A stretch of DNA of 64,000 nucleotides from Comamonas sp. (GCA_031277805.1 JAITLR010000003.1:1-64000), one strand, 5' to 3'. Numbered from the stretch's first letter, positions 17,859 to 26,227 are shown. Made by a program: numbers and translations. The notes: generated from the sequence alone by a model not told the origin.

Positions 17859-18056
17859 GGTGTGACTCCCTTGCATGGTGGTGTGGTTAGCGCTTTCGCG
17901 TCGCGCAAACGGACAAAAGCCCGGGCAACGGTGTTGTCCGGGCCAAGGCTTTGGAAAAAGCACCCTGGGGGTGCACAGCGGCCATTGTGTACGGAGCTGT
18001 GAGCAAAGCCAAGTCATCTCGCACCTCGGCAGTGCGGATTGAAATTCCCATGTTGC

Positions 18057-18092
18057 TATTTATTAGGTAGCTGATAGCGCTTTGATTGCGTG
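18057..18092 (+). repeat. Interspersed repeat, copy B (partial)
   Basis: GTAGCTGATAGCGCTTTGAT resembles the core of the repeat copies at 11581 and 60892. Only the first half of the element is recognisable. Confidence 0.4.
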
Positions 18093-18189
18093 TATCTCAG
18101 CGGTGTTTTCACGGAATTCGGATGGAAATGCTGCAACTGTATTGACCTGGGCGCTGGCGCTCCTGAAACATTTTTTAGGTTGAATAAAA

Positions 18190-18209
18190 TACTGTATTTA
18201 TATACAGTA
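18190..18209 (+). promoter_or_regulatory. LexA (SOS) box upstream of the radical SAM gene
   Basis: TACTGTATTTATATACAGTA differs from the textbook CTGT-N8-ACAG optimum TACTGTATATATATACAGTA at one base. It ends 5 bases before the start codon and overlaps a plausible -10 region behind TTGAAT at 18180, so LexA would block the promoter itself. Confidence 0.9.
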
Positions 18210-18214
18210 TTTGA

Positions 18215-19342
18215 ATGAATAAAGCTCGTGCTTACTTGGAGCCTGGTGTTCAGTCCATCACGATCATCAAGGGTCGAGGTTCGGCCAGTCAGATTGCCCA
18301 TCGCTTCGCACGCGATGACCGGCAAGCGTTTGACGACGGCTGGAGCGCGGGCGCTGACGAGGAAGAAGTGACAGCGCTGCGAACCTCCGTGGAATGGGAA
18401 CAGTGCAAATCCGCGCTCAGCCGTCATGGCTCGCCAGATCTGCCATTCCATCTGGGGCTCAATCCCTATCGCGGTTGCGAGCACGGTTGCATTTACTGCT
18501 ATGCCAGACCCACGCACAGCTATCTGGGCTACTCGCCGGGGCTGGACTTCGAGACCAGGCTGATCGCCAAACAAAACCTGCCAGAGGTGCTGCGTGCCGA
18601 GTTGTCCAGGCTCGGTCATCAGCCTGGTGTCGTCATGCTGGGCTCGGTCACCGATTGCTACCAGCCAGTGGAGCGCGAGCTGGGCCTGACGCGGCGCGTC
18701 ATCGAAGTGCTGGCCCAGGCGCGCCACCCGTTTTCCATCGTCACCAAGGGTAGCGGCGTAGAACGTGATCTGGATCTGCTGGCGCCGCTGGCGCAGCGGC
18801 ATCTGGTGGCGGTCTATGTCACGCTGACCACGTTGCAGCCCGAACTGGCAAGGCAGCTGGAGCCCCGGGCTGCTGCGCCGCATCGCCGGCTGCGCCTGAT
18901 CAAGACCTTGAGCGAGGCCGGCATCCCTGTGGGCGTGAGCCTTGCGCCGCAGATCCCGTTTCTCAATGACGATATGGAGCAAGTGCTGGCTGCAGCCTAC
19001 GAAGCCGGTGCGCGACAGGCTTTCTATGCCGTGCTGCGCTTGCCCTGGGAAGTTGCGCCCTTGTTCGAGCAATGGCTGCAGCTGCATTACCCGGACCGGG
19101 CCAAGCGGGTCATGGAGCGTGTGCGTGATCTGCATGGCATTGCCGAAGCGGATCGAGCCGAAGGCAAAGCCTATAGCGCGCAGTTTGGTCAGCGCATGAA
19201 AGGCACAGGCCTTTGGGCCGAGATGCTGGCTCAGCGCTTTGCCCTGGCTTGCCGCAAGCTGGGTATGAACCGCGAGCGGGTGCAGCTGGACTGCAGCCAG
19301 TACCATCACAGCCGCTTGTCGGCACAGCAAAGCCTGTTTTAA
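18215..19342 (+). CDS. PA0069-type radical SAM protein, predicted SOS-regulated
   Basis: 375-residue radical SAM enzyme of the Rv2578c/PA0069 family. The [4Fe-4S]-SAM motif is CEHGCIYC (88-95, CX3CX2C) and is preceded by GLNPYRG. KGRGSASQIAHRF near the N-terminus matches the conserved KGRGA..N..RF block of the family, which supports the ATG at 18215. The reaction is not known; the family is distantly related to spore photoproduct lyase. A nearly perfect LexA box lies directly before the start and leaves no room for a ribosome site, so the transcript may be leaderless. The next gene starts 24 bases after the stop and could share the transcript. Confidence 0.88.
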   Translation: MNKARAYLEPGVQSITIIKGRGSASQIAHRFARDDRQAFDDGWSAGADEEEVTALRTSVEWEQCKSALSRHGSPDLPFHLGLNPYRGCEHGCIYCYARPTHSYLGYSPGLDFETRLIAKQNLPEVLRAELSRLGHQPGVVMLGSVTDCYQPVERELGLTRRVIEVLAQARHPFSIVTKGSGVERDLDLLAPLAQRHLVAVYVTLTTLQPELARQLEPRAAAPHRRLRLIKTLSEAGIPVGVSLAPQIPFLNDDMEQVLAAAYEAGARQAFYAVLRLPWEVAPLFEQWLQLHYPDRAKRVMERVRDLHGIAEADRAEGKAYSAQFGQRMKGTGLWAEMLAQRFALACRKLGMNRERVQLDCSQYHHSRLSAQQSLF

Positions 19343-19365
19343 GAGTCGATACGGAAAGGAGCCCC

Positions 19366-19800
19366 ATGGGTGTGATGTATTCGGTTTTTCCTCTGCAGCC
19401 CGAGCTGTGCGCATGGCTGAACGAGGAGGGCCTGGCATATCCGAAAGTGCCCAGCCGCAACCCCAGGCTCTCGGAGATCAAGGCCGTGATTGCCGCCAAT
19501 CCTCGGTGGCAGGCAGAGCTGTCGGACGAACAAATTGGCAAGCGCTGGAGCGCCTTGCTCACGACGGCGGACGAGGCTGGGTGTCGGCCCTGGTGCATGC
19601 TGCAAATCATTGAGCTGCAGCCCATCGAGAACGAGTTCTATTTTGAAAAAGGCGACCCGGTGATGATTCTGAAGTTTCTCCGCGATCTGTGTGTCACCAC
19701 CGGACCGCTGGTGTTGATCAGCGATGCAGGCGATGTTCCACTGGTCGTGCAGGCTGGTGACAACGCCCGGGCCTTGTTTGATGGCTGGGGCTATGAATGA
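19366..19800 (+). CDS. Hypothetical protein, immunity-like
   Basis: 144-residue acidic soluble protein with no signal peptide or membrane helix. I do not recognise the family with certainty. The opening VMYSVFPLQPELCAWLNEEG followed by PSRNPRLSEIKAVI recalls uncharacterised proteins that sit next to polymorphic-toxin immunity genes. The ATG at 19366 has AAAGGAG upstream. Its stop overlaps the next start (ATGA), so it is translated with the SMI1/KNR4-type gene, which supports an immunity role by association only. Confidence 0.6.
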   Translation: MGVMYSVFPLQPELCAWLNEEGLAYPKVPSRNPRLSEIKAVIAANPRWQAELSDEQIGKRWSALLTTADEAGCRPWCMLQIIELQPIENEFYFEKGDPVMILKFLRDLCVTTGPLVLISDAGDVPLVVQAGDNARALFDGWGYE

Positions 19801-20312
19801 CCGAAGCCGATCTGCAAGCCTTGTTTGAATCTCTTGCTGAATCCAGCAACGCGCGAGGTATGGTCGTGGATTCCGGATTGGCGCAGCTGCAGTCCAGCCA
19901 CGCGGTAGAGATCCCATCGGCTTATCGGCACTTCATGCGACTTGTAGGGCCGGGCAGCTGGGGCAGCTTTTTGCACTTTCATGCCATGGAGCGCATGAGC
20001 ACCCATGAGGAGCTGCTGGCTCCATTCATGGATGAAAATCTGGCACAGATGTTGGAGCCCACGGCCGATGTGCTGGTCTTTGCCAACAGCGACAACGGCG
20101 ATATGTGCGGTTGGCATTTGCATGACCTGGTTCGCATGCCGCCAGACGATTGCCCTGTCATCCGTATTGTGCCGCGCAGCTTTGATGGAGAGGTGATTGC
20201 TGCCTCTACCGCAGAGTTTTTCAGACTGCTGCTGGTAGAGGGCGCCAATCTGTTTGGTGTAGGCACCTTGCCTTTGGTGTTTCAGTCCCGGCTGCTGGAG
20301 CGGGGAGGCTAA
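19797..20312 (+). CDS. SMI1/KNR4 (SUKH) family protein
   Basis: 171-residue protein with the SUKH pattern: EIPSAYRHFMRLVGPGSWG (about 39-57), then DVLVFANSDNGDMCGWHL (about 97-114), then a hydrophobic end AEFFRLLLVEG. SUKH proteins neutralise nucleic-acid-targeting toxins of polymorphic or contact-dependent systems. No toxin gene is in reach. The start overlaps the previous gene by 4 bases. Confidence 0.72.
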   Translation: MTEADLQALFESLAESSNARGMVVDSGLAQLQSSHAVEIPSAYRHFMRLVGPGSWGSFLHFHAMERMSTHEELLAPFMDENLAQMLEPTADVLVFANSDNGDMCGWHLHDLVRMPPDDCPVIRIVPRSFDGEVIAASTAEFFRLLLVEGANLFGVGTLPLVFQSRLLERGG

Positions 20313-20390
20313 GCCGCAGCTTTGTTCGTTGACCTGCCGTGGGACATGACTGGCAGATAACGCACATCAGCCGAGGCTTGCAGGAATGCA

Positions 20391-20912
20391 TCAGCGGTGC
20401 ACGACCAGGTTGAACCCTTCTTGTGCGGACGGTACAACAAAGTGCCTTGTGATCTGCTCAAACTGTTCATCGCTTACCTGAAATGGATGCTCGCCAGACA
20501 GATTCCGAAGTCGTAAACGCTTCTTGCATTCTTCGTCTGATACATCCAGAAAGTGCAGGTAGTGAGCAGCACCTGCTTTTTCAAAGATGCTGCGTGCCCA
20601 TGCTCTGGTGTCGGGAGTGTTGGATGGAAAGTCCAGAACCACAGAGGTCCCTGACTTCAGAAGAGCGACTATATGTGCCTCCATGGCCGTGCGTAGCCGG
20701 CTCGATAGCTTGACGTAGTCGGGGACGGTGCGAAGCTCTTCCGGATAAAGTTGTGCCAGCCAACTGTCCTCGCTGATGAGCACTGTCTGTGGCGCAGATG
20801 CTAGTTGTTTGGCTAGCGTGGATTTGCCTGCAACAATTTTTCCACTGACAAGGTGAAGTGATCCGCTGACTGGCAGATTGTCTGAAGCGTGTCCGGCATG
20901 CGCGACGTGCAT
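20391..20912 (-). CDS. P-loop ATP-binding protein, zeta-toxin/kinase-like
   Basis: 173-residue AAA_33-type P-loop protein. Walker A is SGKIVAGKSTLAKQL (about 23-37), with ISEDSWLAQLYP after strand 2 and a hydrophobic VVLDFPSNTPDTR strand as in small nucleoside or zeta-toxin-like kinases. A C-terminal arginine-rich lid (KKRLRLRN) is present. The ATG at 20912 is chosen because an inverted repeat with a minus-strand T-run lies upstream. It sits inside a group of immunity-like genes but runs against them. Substrate unknown. Confidence 0.7.
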   Translation of the reverse strand: MHVAHAGHASDNLPVSGSLHLVSGKIVAGKSTLAKQLASAPQTVLISEDSWLAQLYPEELRTVPDYVKLSSRLRTAMEAHIVALLKSGTSVVLDFPSNTPDTRAWARSIFEKAGAAHYLHFLDVSDEECKKRLRLRNLSGEHPFQVSDEQFEQITRHFVVPSAQEGFNLVVHR

Positions 20913-20948
20913 TTTTCCATCTTCTGTAGAGGTGCCCCAGAGACAGAA

Positions 20949-20970
20949 AACCCGCCTCCAAGGGCGGGTT
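20949..20970 (-). terminator. Minus-strand terminator-like hairpin without an upstream gene
   Basis: AACCCGCC-TCCAAG-GGCGGGTT; read on the minus strand it is followed by TTTTCTGTCT. It lies upstream of the ATPase gene, where no minus-strand gene is recognisable, so it may be what is left of a lost gene. Confidence 0.5.
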
Positions 20971-21201
20971 GCATGGCCATATGGTCGCTCGCTATCCCAC
21001 CTTCGATTGGAAGATGTCAATAATTCGCAGGGCGGAGCGATGAGCCATCCGGGCATGCTAGCAGAACAGACAAATCTGGATGACATCGGCAATGGCCGCA
21101 CTGCTTTTCGAAAGCGGCGGTTGCTTCGCCGCAGTGAGGCGTTTCCGTTGCCATACCCTGTATCGGCTTTCTTGTCAGATCACCACCCGCCAAATCGAGT
21201 C

Positions 21202-21552
21202 ATGAAATCCGCGCTGAGACGTATTCAGGTCAATGAAGTCCGCTATCTGTGGCGTGTGCGAGGCAGCTTGGAGGACCAGGTGGCTGGCGAGCCCCGCAGT
21301 CTGACCCTGGTGGTTGTTTACAGGGAAGGCTGTCCAAGAGGTGGATTGCATGTGAGCTTCACGACATGGAGCGACGCAATGACAGGCAATCCCTTGTTAT
21401 GCGGAGTTCCTGTCTCAGCCAATGCACCTGCGATCAATCTGAATCAGCCCTCCTGCATCCGCCGCGTCATTGAGCATGCGGTGAGCAAGGGCTGGACAGG
21501 TGCAAAGCCTTTGCGGCTGGCTGATGGGATGGAGATCTTTGGAATCCTGTGA
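21202..21552 (+). CDS. Hypothetical protein
   Basis: 116-residue soluble protein starting MKSALRRIQVNEVRYLWRVR. I do not recognise a family. It is rich in beta strands, with VVYREGCPRGGLHVSFTTW in the middle, and ends in GMEIFGIL. Many orphan immunity or effector-associated proteins look like this, but nothing here proves it. No strong ribosome site is visible before the ATG at 21202. It lies between the ATPase gene and the TPR-SUKH gene. Confidence 0.55.
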   Translation: MKSALRRIQVNEVRYLWRVRGSLEDQVAGEPRSLTLVVVYREGCPRGGLHVSFTTWSDAMTGNPLLCGVPVSANAPAINLNQPSCIRRVIEHAVSKGWTGAKPLRLADGMEIFGIL

Positions 21553-21654
21553 GAGCGTTCGGGCTGTGCAGAATGGGCAGCAGCCCGTCATGTTCGGGCC
21601 ATTGTGGCGATGAAGCTCCCATGCCAGACAGCCTGGACCTAGTATGAATCCTTT

Positions 21655-22626
21655 ATGAAATCACACCAAGAACTGCTGAATCAAATCAACATCTGGCACT
21701 GCGCGCGGGAGCACGACAAGATCAAAAATGCCATTCTCGAGTTGCCTGAAACCTCGCGCAGCGCCGATCTGCTCAGCCTGCTGGCGCGGGCCCAGATCAA
21801 TGCAGATGAATTCACGGCGGCGCTTGAAGTACTGGAAGGAATGGCAGGGCAGAGCCGCAACGATGCCTTGTACTGCGTCAGGCGCGCGCTTGCCTTGTGG
21901 CAGTTGAACCGTGAGGACGAAGCCCTGCCGTGGTTTCGCAAGGCCCAGGAGCTGGGGCTGGGGGATATGGATGAATTGCCTGGCACCTATTTCCCGAAGT
22001 CGGCAGCCAGGTGGGTGGAGCGGGCCGAAGTATGGGCGCCGCGCAGGGCGGAGGCGAAGGCTTTCGAGGCGCAACGCAGGGCTGCACGGAACAAGCAACC
22101 CACAGACGCAGGTTTCACGGTCAGAGATCTGGAGGGGCTTTGGGATGACTGCGAATATTCCTTGAGTCAATATACGGGAGGCACTCCAGCCGCCGACGAG
22201 TTCAAGGCCGTGGAGGTGGAGCTTGGCTATCGCCTGCCTGCCGTCTACAAAGCGCTGATTCAGCAGCGCAACGGTGGAATGCTGGCGCGCAATCGCTACC
22301 CCAATCCGCTGTGTCGCGACTGGACCACGGCGGCATTCTCGGCGGAGAGCATTTACGGCATTGATCGCAGCAAGCCCTGCTCGCTGTGCGGCAGCAGTGG
22401 CACCCGGTTCTGGGTTGAGGAATGGGGCTACCCGGATATAGGTCTGGTTCTGGGAGACACCATCAGCGCAGGCCACCAGATGATCTTTCTGGATTATTCG
22501 GATTGCGGCAGAGAAGGCGAGCCTTGCGTGGTTTACGTCAATCAGGAGTCCAACTACGAGATCAGCTATGTGGCGGACAATCTTGCCGAATTCATTCGCG
22601 GTCTGGAGCCAGCAGGGGACGACTAG
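21655..22626 (+). CDS. SMI1/KNR4 (SUKH) protein with N-terminal TPR-like helices
   Basis: 323 residues. The first half (about 1-130) is helical and TPR-like: LLSLLARAQINADEFTAALEVLEGM and ALALWQLNREDEALPWFRKAQELGLG. The second half is a SUKH domain with VEVELGYRLPAVYKALIQQRNGG (about 189-211) and a long loop holding KPCSLCGSSGTRFW, whose CXXC could bind metal. SUKH domains usually act as immunity proteins; TPR-SUKH fusions are less studied. The ATG at 21655 has no clear ribosome site. No toxin gene is adjacent. Confidence 0.75.
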   Translation: MKSHQELLNQINIWHCAREHDKIKNAILELPETSRSADLLSLLARAQINADEFTAALEVLEGMAGQSRNDALYCVRRALALWQLNREDEALPWFRKAQELGLGDMDELPGTYFPKSAARWVERAEVWAPRRAEAKAFEAQRRAARNKQPTDAGFTVRDLEGLWDDCEYSLSQYTGGTPAADEFKAVEVELGYRLPAVYKALIQQRNGGMLARNRYPNPLCRDWTTAAFSAESIYGIDRSKPCSLCGSSGTRFWVEEWGYPDIGLVLGDTISAGHQMIFLDYSDCGREGEPCVVYVNQESNYEISYVADNLAEFIRGLEPAGDD

Positions 22627-22644
22627 ACCTGGATTTCTGTCACC

Positions 22645-23508
22645 TCACTCCTGCTCTTCGATCGCATGGCGAAACGAGCGCACCAGCACGCTGTCGCTGC
22701 GCTCGCGCATGCAATACACATAGGTGGTGGTGCTGGCCGGATCGCCCTTGATACGGATGGGATTGAAGCGCGGATCGGGAATGAACTCGGCCTCTGAAAC
22801 CGCACCTACGCCCAGGCCGCGCGCCACGGCCTCACGTATGGCTTCGCGGCTGCCGATCTCCAGGTTCAACCGGGGTTTGACGCCTGCGGCTGCCAGTGCT
22901 TTTTCCATGGCTGCGCGAGTGGTGGAGCCCGGTTCGCGCAGCAGCAGGGATTGGCCTTGCAAGGTGCGTATGTCGACCACACCGCTTTGCGCCAGCGGGT
23001 GCTCCACATGGGCAAACAAGATGATGGCGTGGCGTGCATATTCGCGAGCCAGCAGCTCCGGCCGGTCATACAGCCCGGCGAGCACGGCCACATCGGTGCT
23101 GTAGTTCTCCAGATCACGCAGCACTTGCTGCGAGTTGCCCATGCGGATCGATAGCTGCATGCCAGGATGACGGGCACGGTAGGCGGCCACCATTTCGATC
23201 ACATGAAACGGCCCCACGGCGCCAATCTTGAGTTCGCCCTGATGAAGCTTGCCGGAGTCGCGCAGAAAGAATTCGGCCTCGGACTCCAGCGCCAGCAGTT
23301 TCTGCGCCAGGCTCAGCAGCTTGATGCCTGCGGTGGTCAGCGACATGCGATAGCCCTGGCGGTGAAACAGCTCGATCTGGCTTTGTCGCTCCAGCGTGGC
23401 GATCTGGCTCGAGATGGTGGGCTGGCTCACACCCAGGGCGCGAGCGGCGGCGCTCAGGCTGCCGTGCTGGGCCACGGCCACAAAACTGCGATAGCGGGCA
23501 TTGCTCAT
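22645..23508 (-). CDS. LysR-family regulator of the phosphonate genes
   Basis: 287-residue LysR-type protein. HTH SLSAAARALGVSQPTISSQIATLE is at about 17-40 and the effector domain starts near 90 (LKIGAVGPFHVIEMVAAYRARHP). It is divergent from phnD across 129 bp that contain the dyad TATGACAGTCATA. By analogy with other LysR genes it should control the divergent phn genes; phosphonate-linked LysR proteins are common. Effector unknown. Confidence 0.88.
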   Translation of the reverse strand: MSNARYRSFVAVAQHGSLSAAARALGVSQPTISSQIATLERQSQIELFHRQGYRMSLTTAGIKLLSLAQKLLALESEAEFFLRDSGKLHQGELKIGAVGPFHVIEMVAAYRARHPGMQLSIRMGNSQQVLRDLENYSTDVAVLAGLYDRPELLAREYARHAIILFAHVEHPLAQSGVVDIRTLQGQSLLLREPGSTTRAAMEKALAAAGVKPRLNLEIGSREAIREAVARGLGVGAVSEAEFIPDPRFNPIRIKGDPASTTTYVYCMRERSDSVLVRSFRHAIEEQE

Positions 23509-23568
23509 GAAAAAGTCATCTCAAGGTCTGATCTATGGAAGCTGTTCAAGATCATTCTGAAACCTTCA

Positions 23569-23581
23569 TATGACAGTCATA
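23569..23581 (+). promoter_or_regulatory. Dyad in the LysR / phnD intergenic region
   Basis: TATGAC-A-GTCATA is a perfect 6+1+6 inverted repeat, 57 bases before the phnD start. It is a reasonable LysR binding site; a PhoB box was looked for but no tandem CTGTCA pair is present. Confidence 0.45.
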
Positions 23582-23637
23582 AGTCGTCCCTAGGATTCAT
23601 CCCAACGCACAGCCGACACCGGCAAAGGATGAAGACC

Positions 23638-24513
23638 ATGAAGATGACCCGCAAAACCTGGCTGCAAGGCGCAGCAGCCGGCCTGGCCCTTGTGATGGCT
23701 GGTGGCGTATTGGCCCAGCAGCCCACGGAACTGCGTGTGGGCTTGATCCCCTCGGAAGACGCGCAGGCCATGGTCCGTGCCAGCCAGCAAGTCATGGAGC
23801 AGCTGGCCGCCAAGACCGGCATGAAGGTCAGGCCCTTCGTGGCCAATGATTACAACGGTGTCATCGAAGCCATGCGCTCGGGCAAGATCGACGTGGCTTA
23901 CTTTGGCCCCTTCTCCTATGTGCTGGCCAGCCAGCTGGCCAATGCCGAAGCCTTTGCGATTCCCGTGTCCAAGAAGAGCGGGCAGAGCTCCTATCAGAGT
24001 ATTCTGATCACCAGAAAGGACAAGGGCCTGAGCACCGTGGCCCAGCTGCAGGGCAAGACCTTTGCCTTTGTAGACCCCAGTTCTGCGTCTGGCCATCTGT
24101 TTCCCAAGGCAGGTCTCAAGGGCGAGGGCGTGGACATCGACAAATATTTCTCGCGCGTGATCTTCTCGGGCTCGCATGACGCCAGCATCCTGGCCGTGGC
24201 CAATAACAAGGTCGATGCCGCAGCCGTGGCCGAGCCCATTTTCTTCAACGCCGTGGCCAAGGGCCATGTGAAGGCCGAGGACTTCCAGGTCGTGTGGCGT
24301 TCCCAGCCCATACCCGAGTCGCCCATGGCCTGGCGCAAGAACCTGGATGCGAGCACGAAGCAGAAGGTCGCCACCGCACTGGCCGAGATCAAGGGCCTGC
24401 CCTGGGGTGACCGTGGCGAGCTCAACGGCTTCGCATCCACCAACGACCAGGCCTACGACGTGGTGCGTGCCACTGCCAAGGCCCTGAATCTGGACTTGGG
24501 GAAGATGAAATGA
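23638..24513 (+). CDS. phnD: Phosphonate ABC transporter substrate-binding protein
   Basis: 291-residue periplasmic protein. The N-terminus MKMTRKTWLQGAAAGLALVM is a signal peptide ending GGVLAQQ. LRVGLIPSEDAQAMVRASQQ, then KIDVAYFGPFSYVLA (the Tyr and following residues that contact the phosphonate group) and FVDPSSASGHLFP are PhnD landmarks. AAAGGA lies 8 bases before the ATG at 23638; an ATG three codons earlier overlaps that site and is less likely. The stop overlaps phnC by 4 bases. Confidence 0.93.
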   Translation: MKMTRKTWLQGAAAGLALVMAGGVLAQQPTELRVGLIPSEDAQAMVRASQQVMEQLAAKTGMKVRPFVANDYNGVIEAMRSGKIDVAYFGPFSYVLASQLANAEAFAIPVSKKSGQSSYQSILITRKDKGLSTVAQLQGKTFAFVDPSSASGHLFPKAGLKGEGVDIDKYFSRVIFSGSHDASILAVANNKVDAAAVAEPIFFNAVAKGHVKAEDFQVVWRSQPIPESPMAWRKNLDASTKQKVATALAEIKGLPWGDRGELNGFASTNDQAYDVVRATAKALNLDLGKMK

Positions 24514-25328
24514 TCACCATCCGCAACCTGCGCAAAAGCTATGGCAGCAACCATGTGCTGCATGGCATAGACATGGATGTGAAAGCGGGCGAGTTCGTGG
24601 TCATGCTGGGCCTGTCGGGTGCGGGAAAGTCCACCCTGCTGCGCTGCCTCAACGGCCTGAACCGGCCTGACAGCGGCCAGTTGCAAGTCGGCGGTATCGA
24701 TCTCATGCACAAGCATTCGCGCCGTGAGCTGGCACGCCATGTGGCCATGGTGTTCCAGCATCACAATCTGGTGCCCCGCCTGTCGGTGCGCAAGAACGTG
24801 CTGACCGGACGCCTGGGCCAGGTTGGCACGCTGGCCTCGGTGCTGCAGTTCTTCAGGCACAGCGATATCGCGTTGGCCGAGCAATGCCTGGAGCGTGTGG
24901 GTCTGGCTCACAAGGCCGATGAACGTACCGAAGCATTGTCTGGTGGGCAGATGCAGCGCGTAGGCATTGCCCGTGCTCTGGCCCAGCAGCCGCAGGTGAT
25001 TCTGGCCGATGAGCCCGTGGCCAGCCTGGACCCCAAGACCGCGCGCAGCGTGCTGCAGTATCTGCGTGATGCCACGCGTGAGCTGGGTATCGCCGTGGTC
25101 TGCAATCTGCATCAGGTCGATTACGCCCGCGAGTTTGGCGACCGTATCGTCGGTCTGTCGCAAGGCCGCATGGTCTTCGACGGTGCGCCTGATCGTCTGG
25201 ATGAGGCTGCACTCGACGCCATCTATCACCAGATTCCCCCGTTGACCGAGCAGGAAGAGCCCCGTCCGAGCCTGTCCGCAGGCAGCTGGATGCCCGGCAA
25301 CCCCATGGCCGCAGCAGGAGGCCTGTGA
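24510..25328 (+). CDS. phnC: Phosphonate ABC transporter ATP-binding protein
   Basis: 272-residue ABC ATPase energising phosphonate import. Walker A GLSGAGKST is near 34-42, signature LSGGQMQRVGIARAL near 145-159, and Walker B VILADEPVASLD follows. HHNLVPRLSVRKNVLTGRLG is typical of PhnC. It overlaps phnD by 4 bases and phnE by 1, so all three are translationally coupled. Confidence 0.94.
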   Translation: MITIRNLRKSYGSNHVLHGIDMDVKAGEFVVMLGLSGAGKSTLLRCLNGLNRPDSGQLQVGGIDLMHKHSRRELARHVAMVFQHHNLVPRLSVRKNVLTGRLGQVGTLASVLQFFRHSDIALAEQCLERVGLAHKADERTEALSGGQMQRVGIARALAQQPQVILADEPVASLDPKTARSVLQYLRDATRELGIAVVCNLHQVDYAREFGDRIVGLSQGRMVFDGAPDRLDEAALDAIYHQIPPLTEQEEPRPSLSAGSWMPGNPMAAAGGL

Positions 25329-26176
25329 TGAGCGGCACTCCCTTGAACACGGCGCTCACCACGCGCGACGGCTGGCAATGGACGGCGGCGCGCCCCGACG
25401 GCAAAAGCGGCTGGCTGGGCATGGCTGCCGTTGCCCTGGCTCTGGCCTGGGTGCTGCACTGGAGCGCCAGTGGCGCACAGATGAGCTGGAGCGAGCTGGC
25501 CGCTGGCATGCCGCAGATCGGCGACTTTCTTTCGCGCTCCGTGCCGCCGGACTGGAGCATGTTGCCGCGCCTGTGGGCGCCAGCGCTGGAGACGATTCAG
25601 ATCGCCATCTGGGGCACGCTGCTGTCCGTGCTTCTGGCTTTGCCGCTGTCCTTTGTTGCGGCCTGCAACCTGCACAGCTGGCACTGGCTGCGCCGCATCA
25701 CACGCCAGTTTCTCAATGTGGTGCGCAGCATCAACGAGCTGATTCTGGCCCTGGTCTTTGTCTCTGCCGTGGGGCTGGGCCCTTTCCCTGGCGTGCTGGC
25801 ACTGGCGCTGCACGGCATGGGCATGCTGGGCAAGTTCTTTGCCGAGGCCATCGAGGAAATCGACGACGGCCCGCTGCAGGCCCTGCGCAGTGCCGGTGCC
25901 AGCCAGTTGCAGATCATTGCCTTTGGCGTTGTGCCCCAGGTCATCACTGCCTGGATTGCCGTGGTGCTCTACCGTTTCGAAGTCAATCTGCGCTCAGCCA
26001 CGGTGCTGGGCATGGTGGGTGCGGGTGGTCTGGGCTTCGAGCTGGTCAGCAGCCTCAAGCTGTTCCGCTATCAGGAGACTGCCACCTGCATCGTCGTCAT
26101 CACCGTGATGGTCATTGCCGCCGACCTGATTTCCAACTGGCTGCGCAGCCGCATCCAGCAGGGTGTGCGTCACTGA
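25328..26176 (+). CDS. phnE: Phosphonate ABC transporter permease
   Basis: 282-residue inner-membrane permease. The binding-protein-dependent transport signature is EEIDDGPLQALRSAGASQLQ (about 177-196), and the ending NWLRSRIQQGVRH is usual for PhnE. Five to six helices are visible. The ATG at 25328 shares a base with the phnC stop (TGATG). A copy of the interspersed repeat separates it from the downstream catabolic genes. Confidence 0.93.
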   Translation: MSGTPLNTALTTRDGWQWTAARPDGKSGWLGMAAVALALAWVLHWSASGAQMSWSELAAGMPQIGDFLSRSVPPDWSMLPRLWAPALETIQIAIWGTLLSVLLALPLSFVAACNLHSWHWLRRITRQFLNVVRSINELILALVFVSAVGLGPFPGVLALALHGMGMLGKFFAEAIEEIDDGPLQALRSAGASQLQIIAFGVVPQVITAWIAVVLYRFEVNLRSATVLGMVGAGGLGFELVSSLKLFRYQETATCIVVITVMVIAADLISNWLRSRIQQGVRH

Positions 26177-26189
26177 TTGTTTGCTATCT

Positions 26190-26227
26190 AAAACAATAGC
26201 TGCTTGCGCATGACTGCATTGCGTAAG
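26190..26227 (+). repeat. Interspersed repeat, copy C
   Basis: AAAACAATAGCTGCTTGCGC followed by a second GCG-containing arm. It lies in the gap between phnE and the alcohol dehydrogenase gene and matches the core of copies A and E. Confidence 0.5.

Larger units (their letters stand above)
17859..18214. other. Divergent intergenic region rnk / radical SAM gene
   Basis: 356 bp with no gene. It holds TGGTTAGCGCTTTC at 17884 (close to the two gluconate operators), a partial copy of the interspersed repeat at 18057 and the LexA box at 18190. Otherwise I see nothing. Confidence 0.6.

Noticed and set aside
17884-17897. Third copy of the gluconate operator
   Set aside because: Two mismatches and no gluconate gene nearby; kept only as a low-interest finding.
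23561-23600. PhoB box before phnD
   Set aside because: No tandem CTGTCA pair with the required spacing; a simple dyad explains the sequence better.
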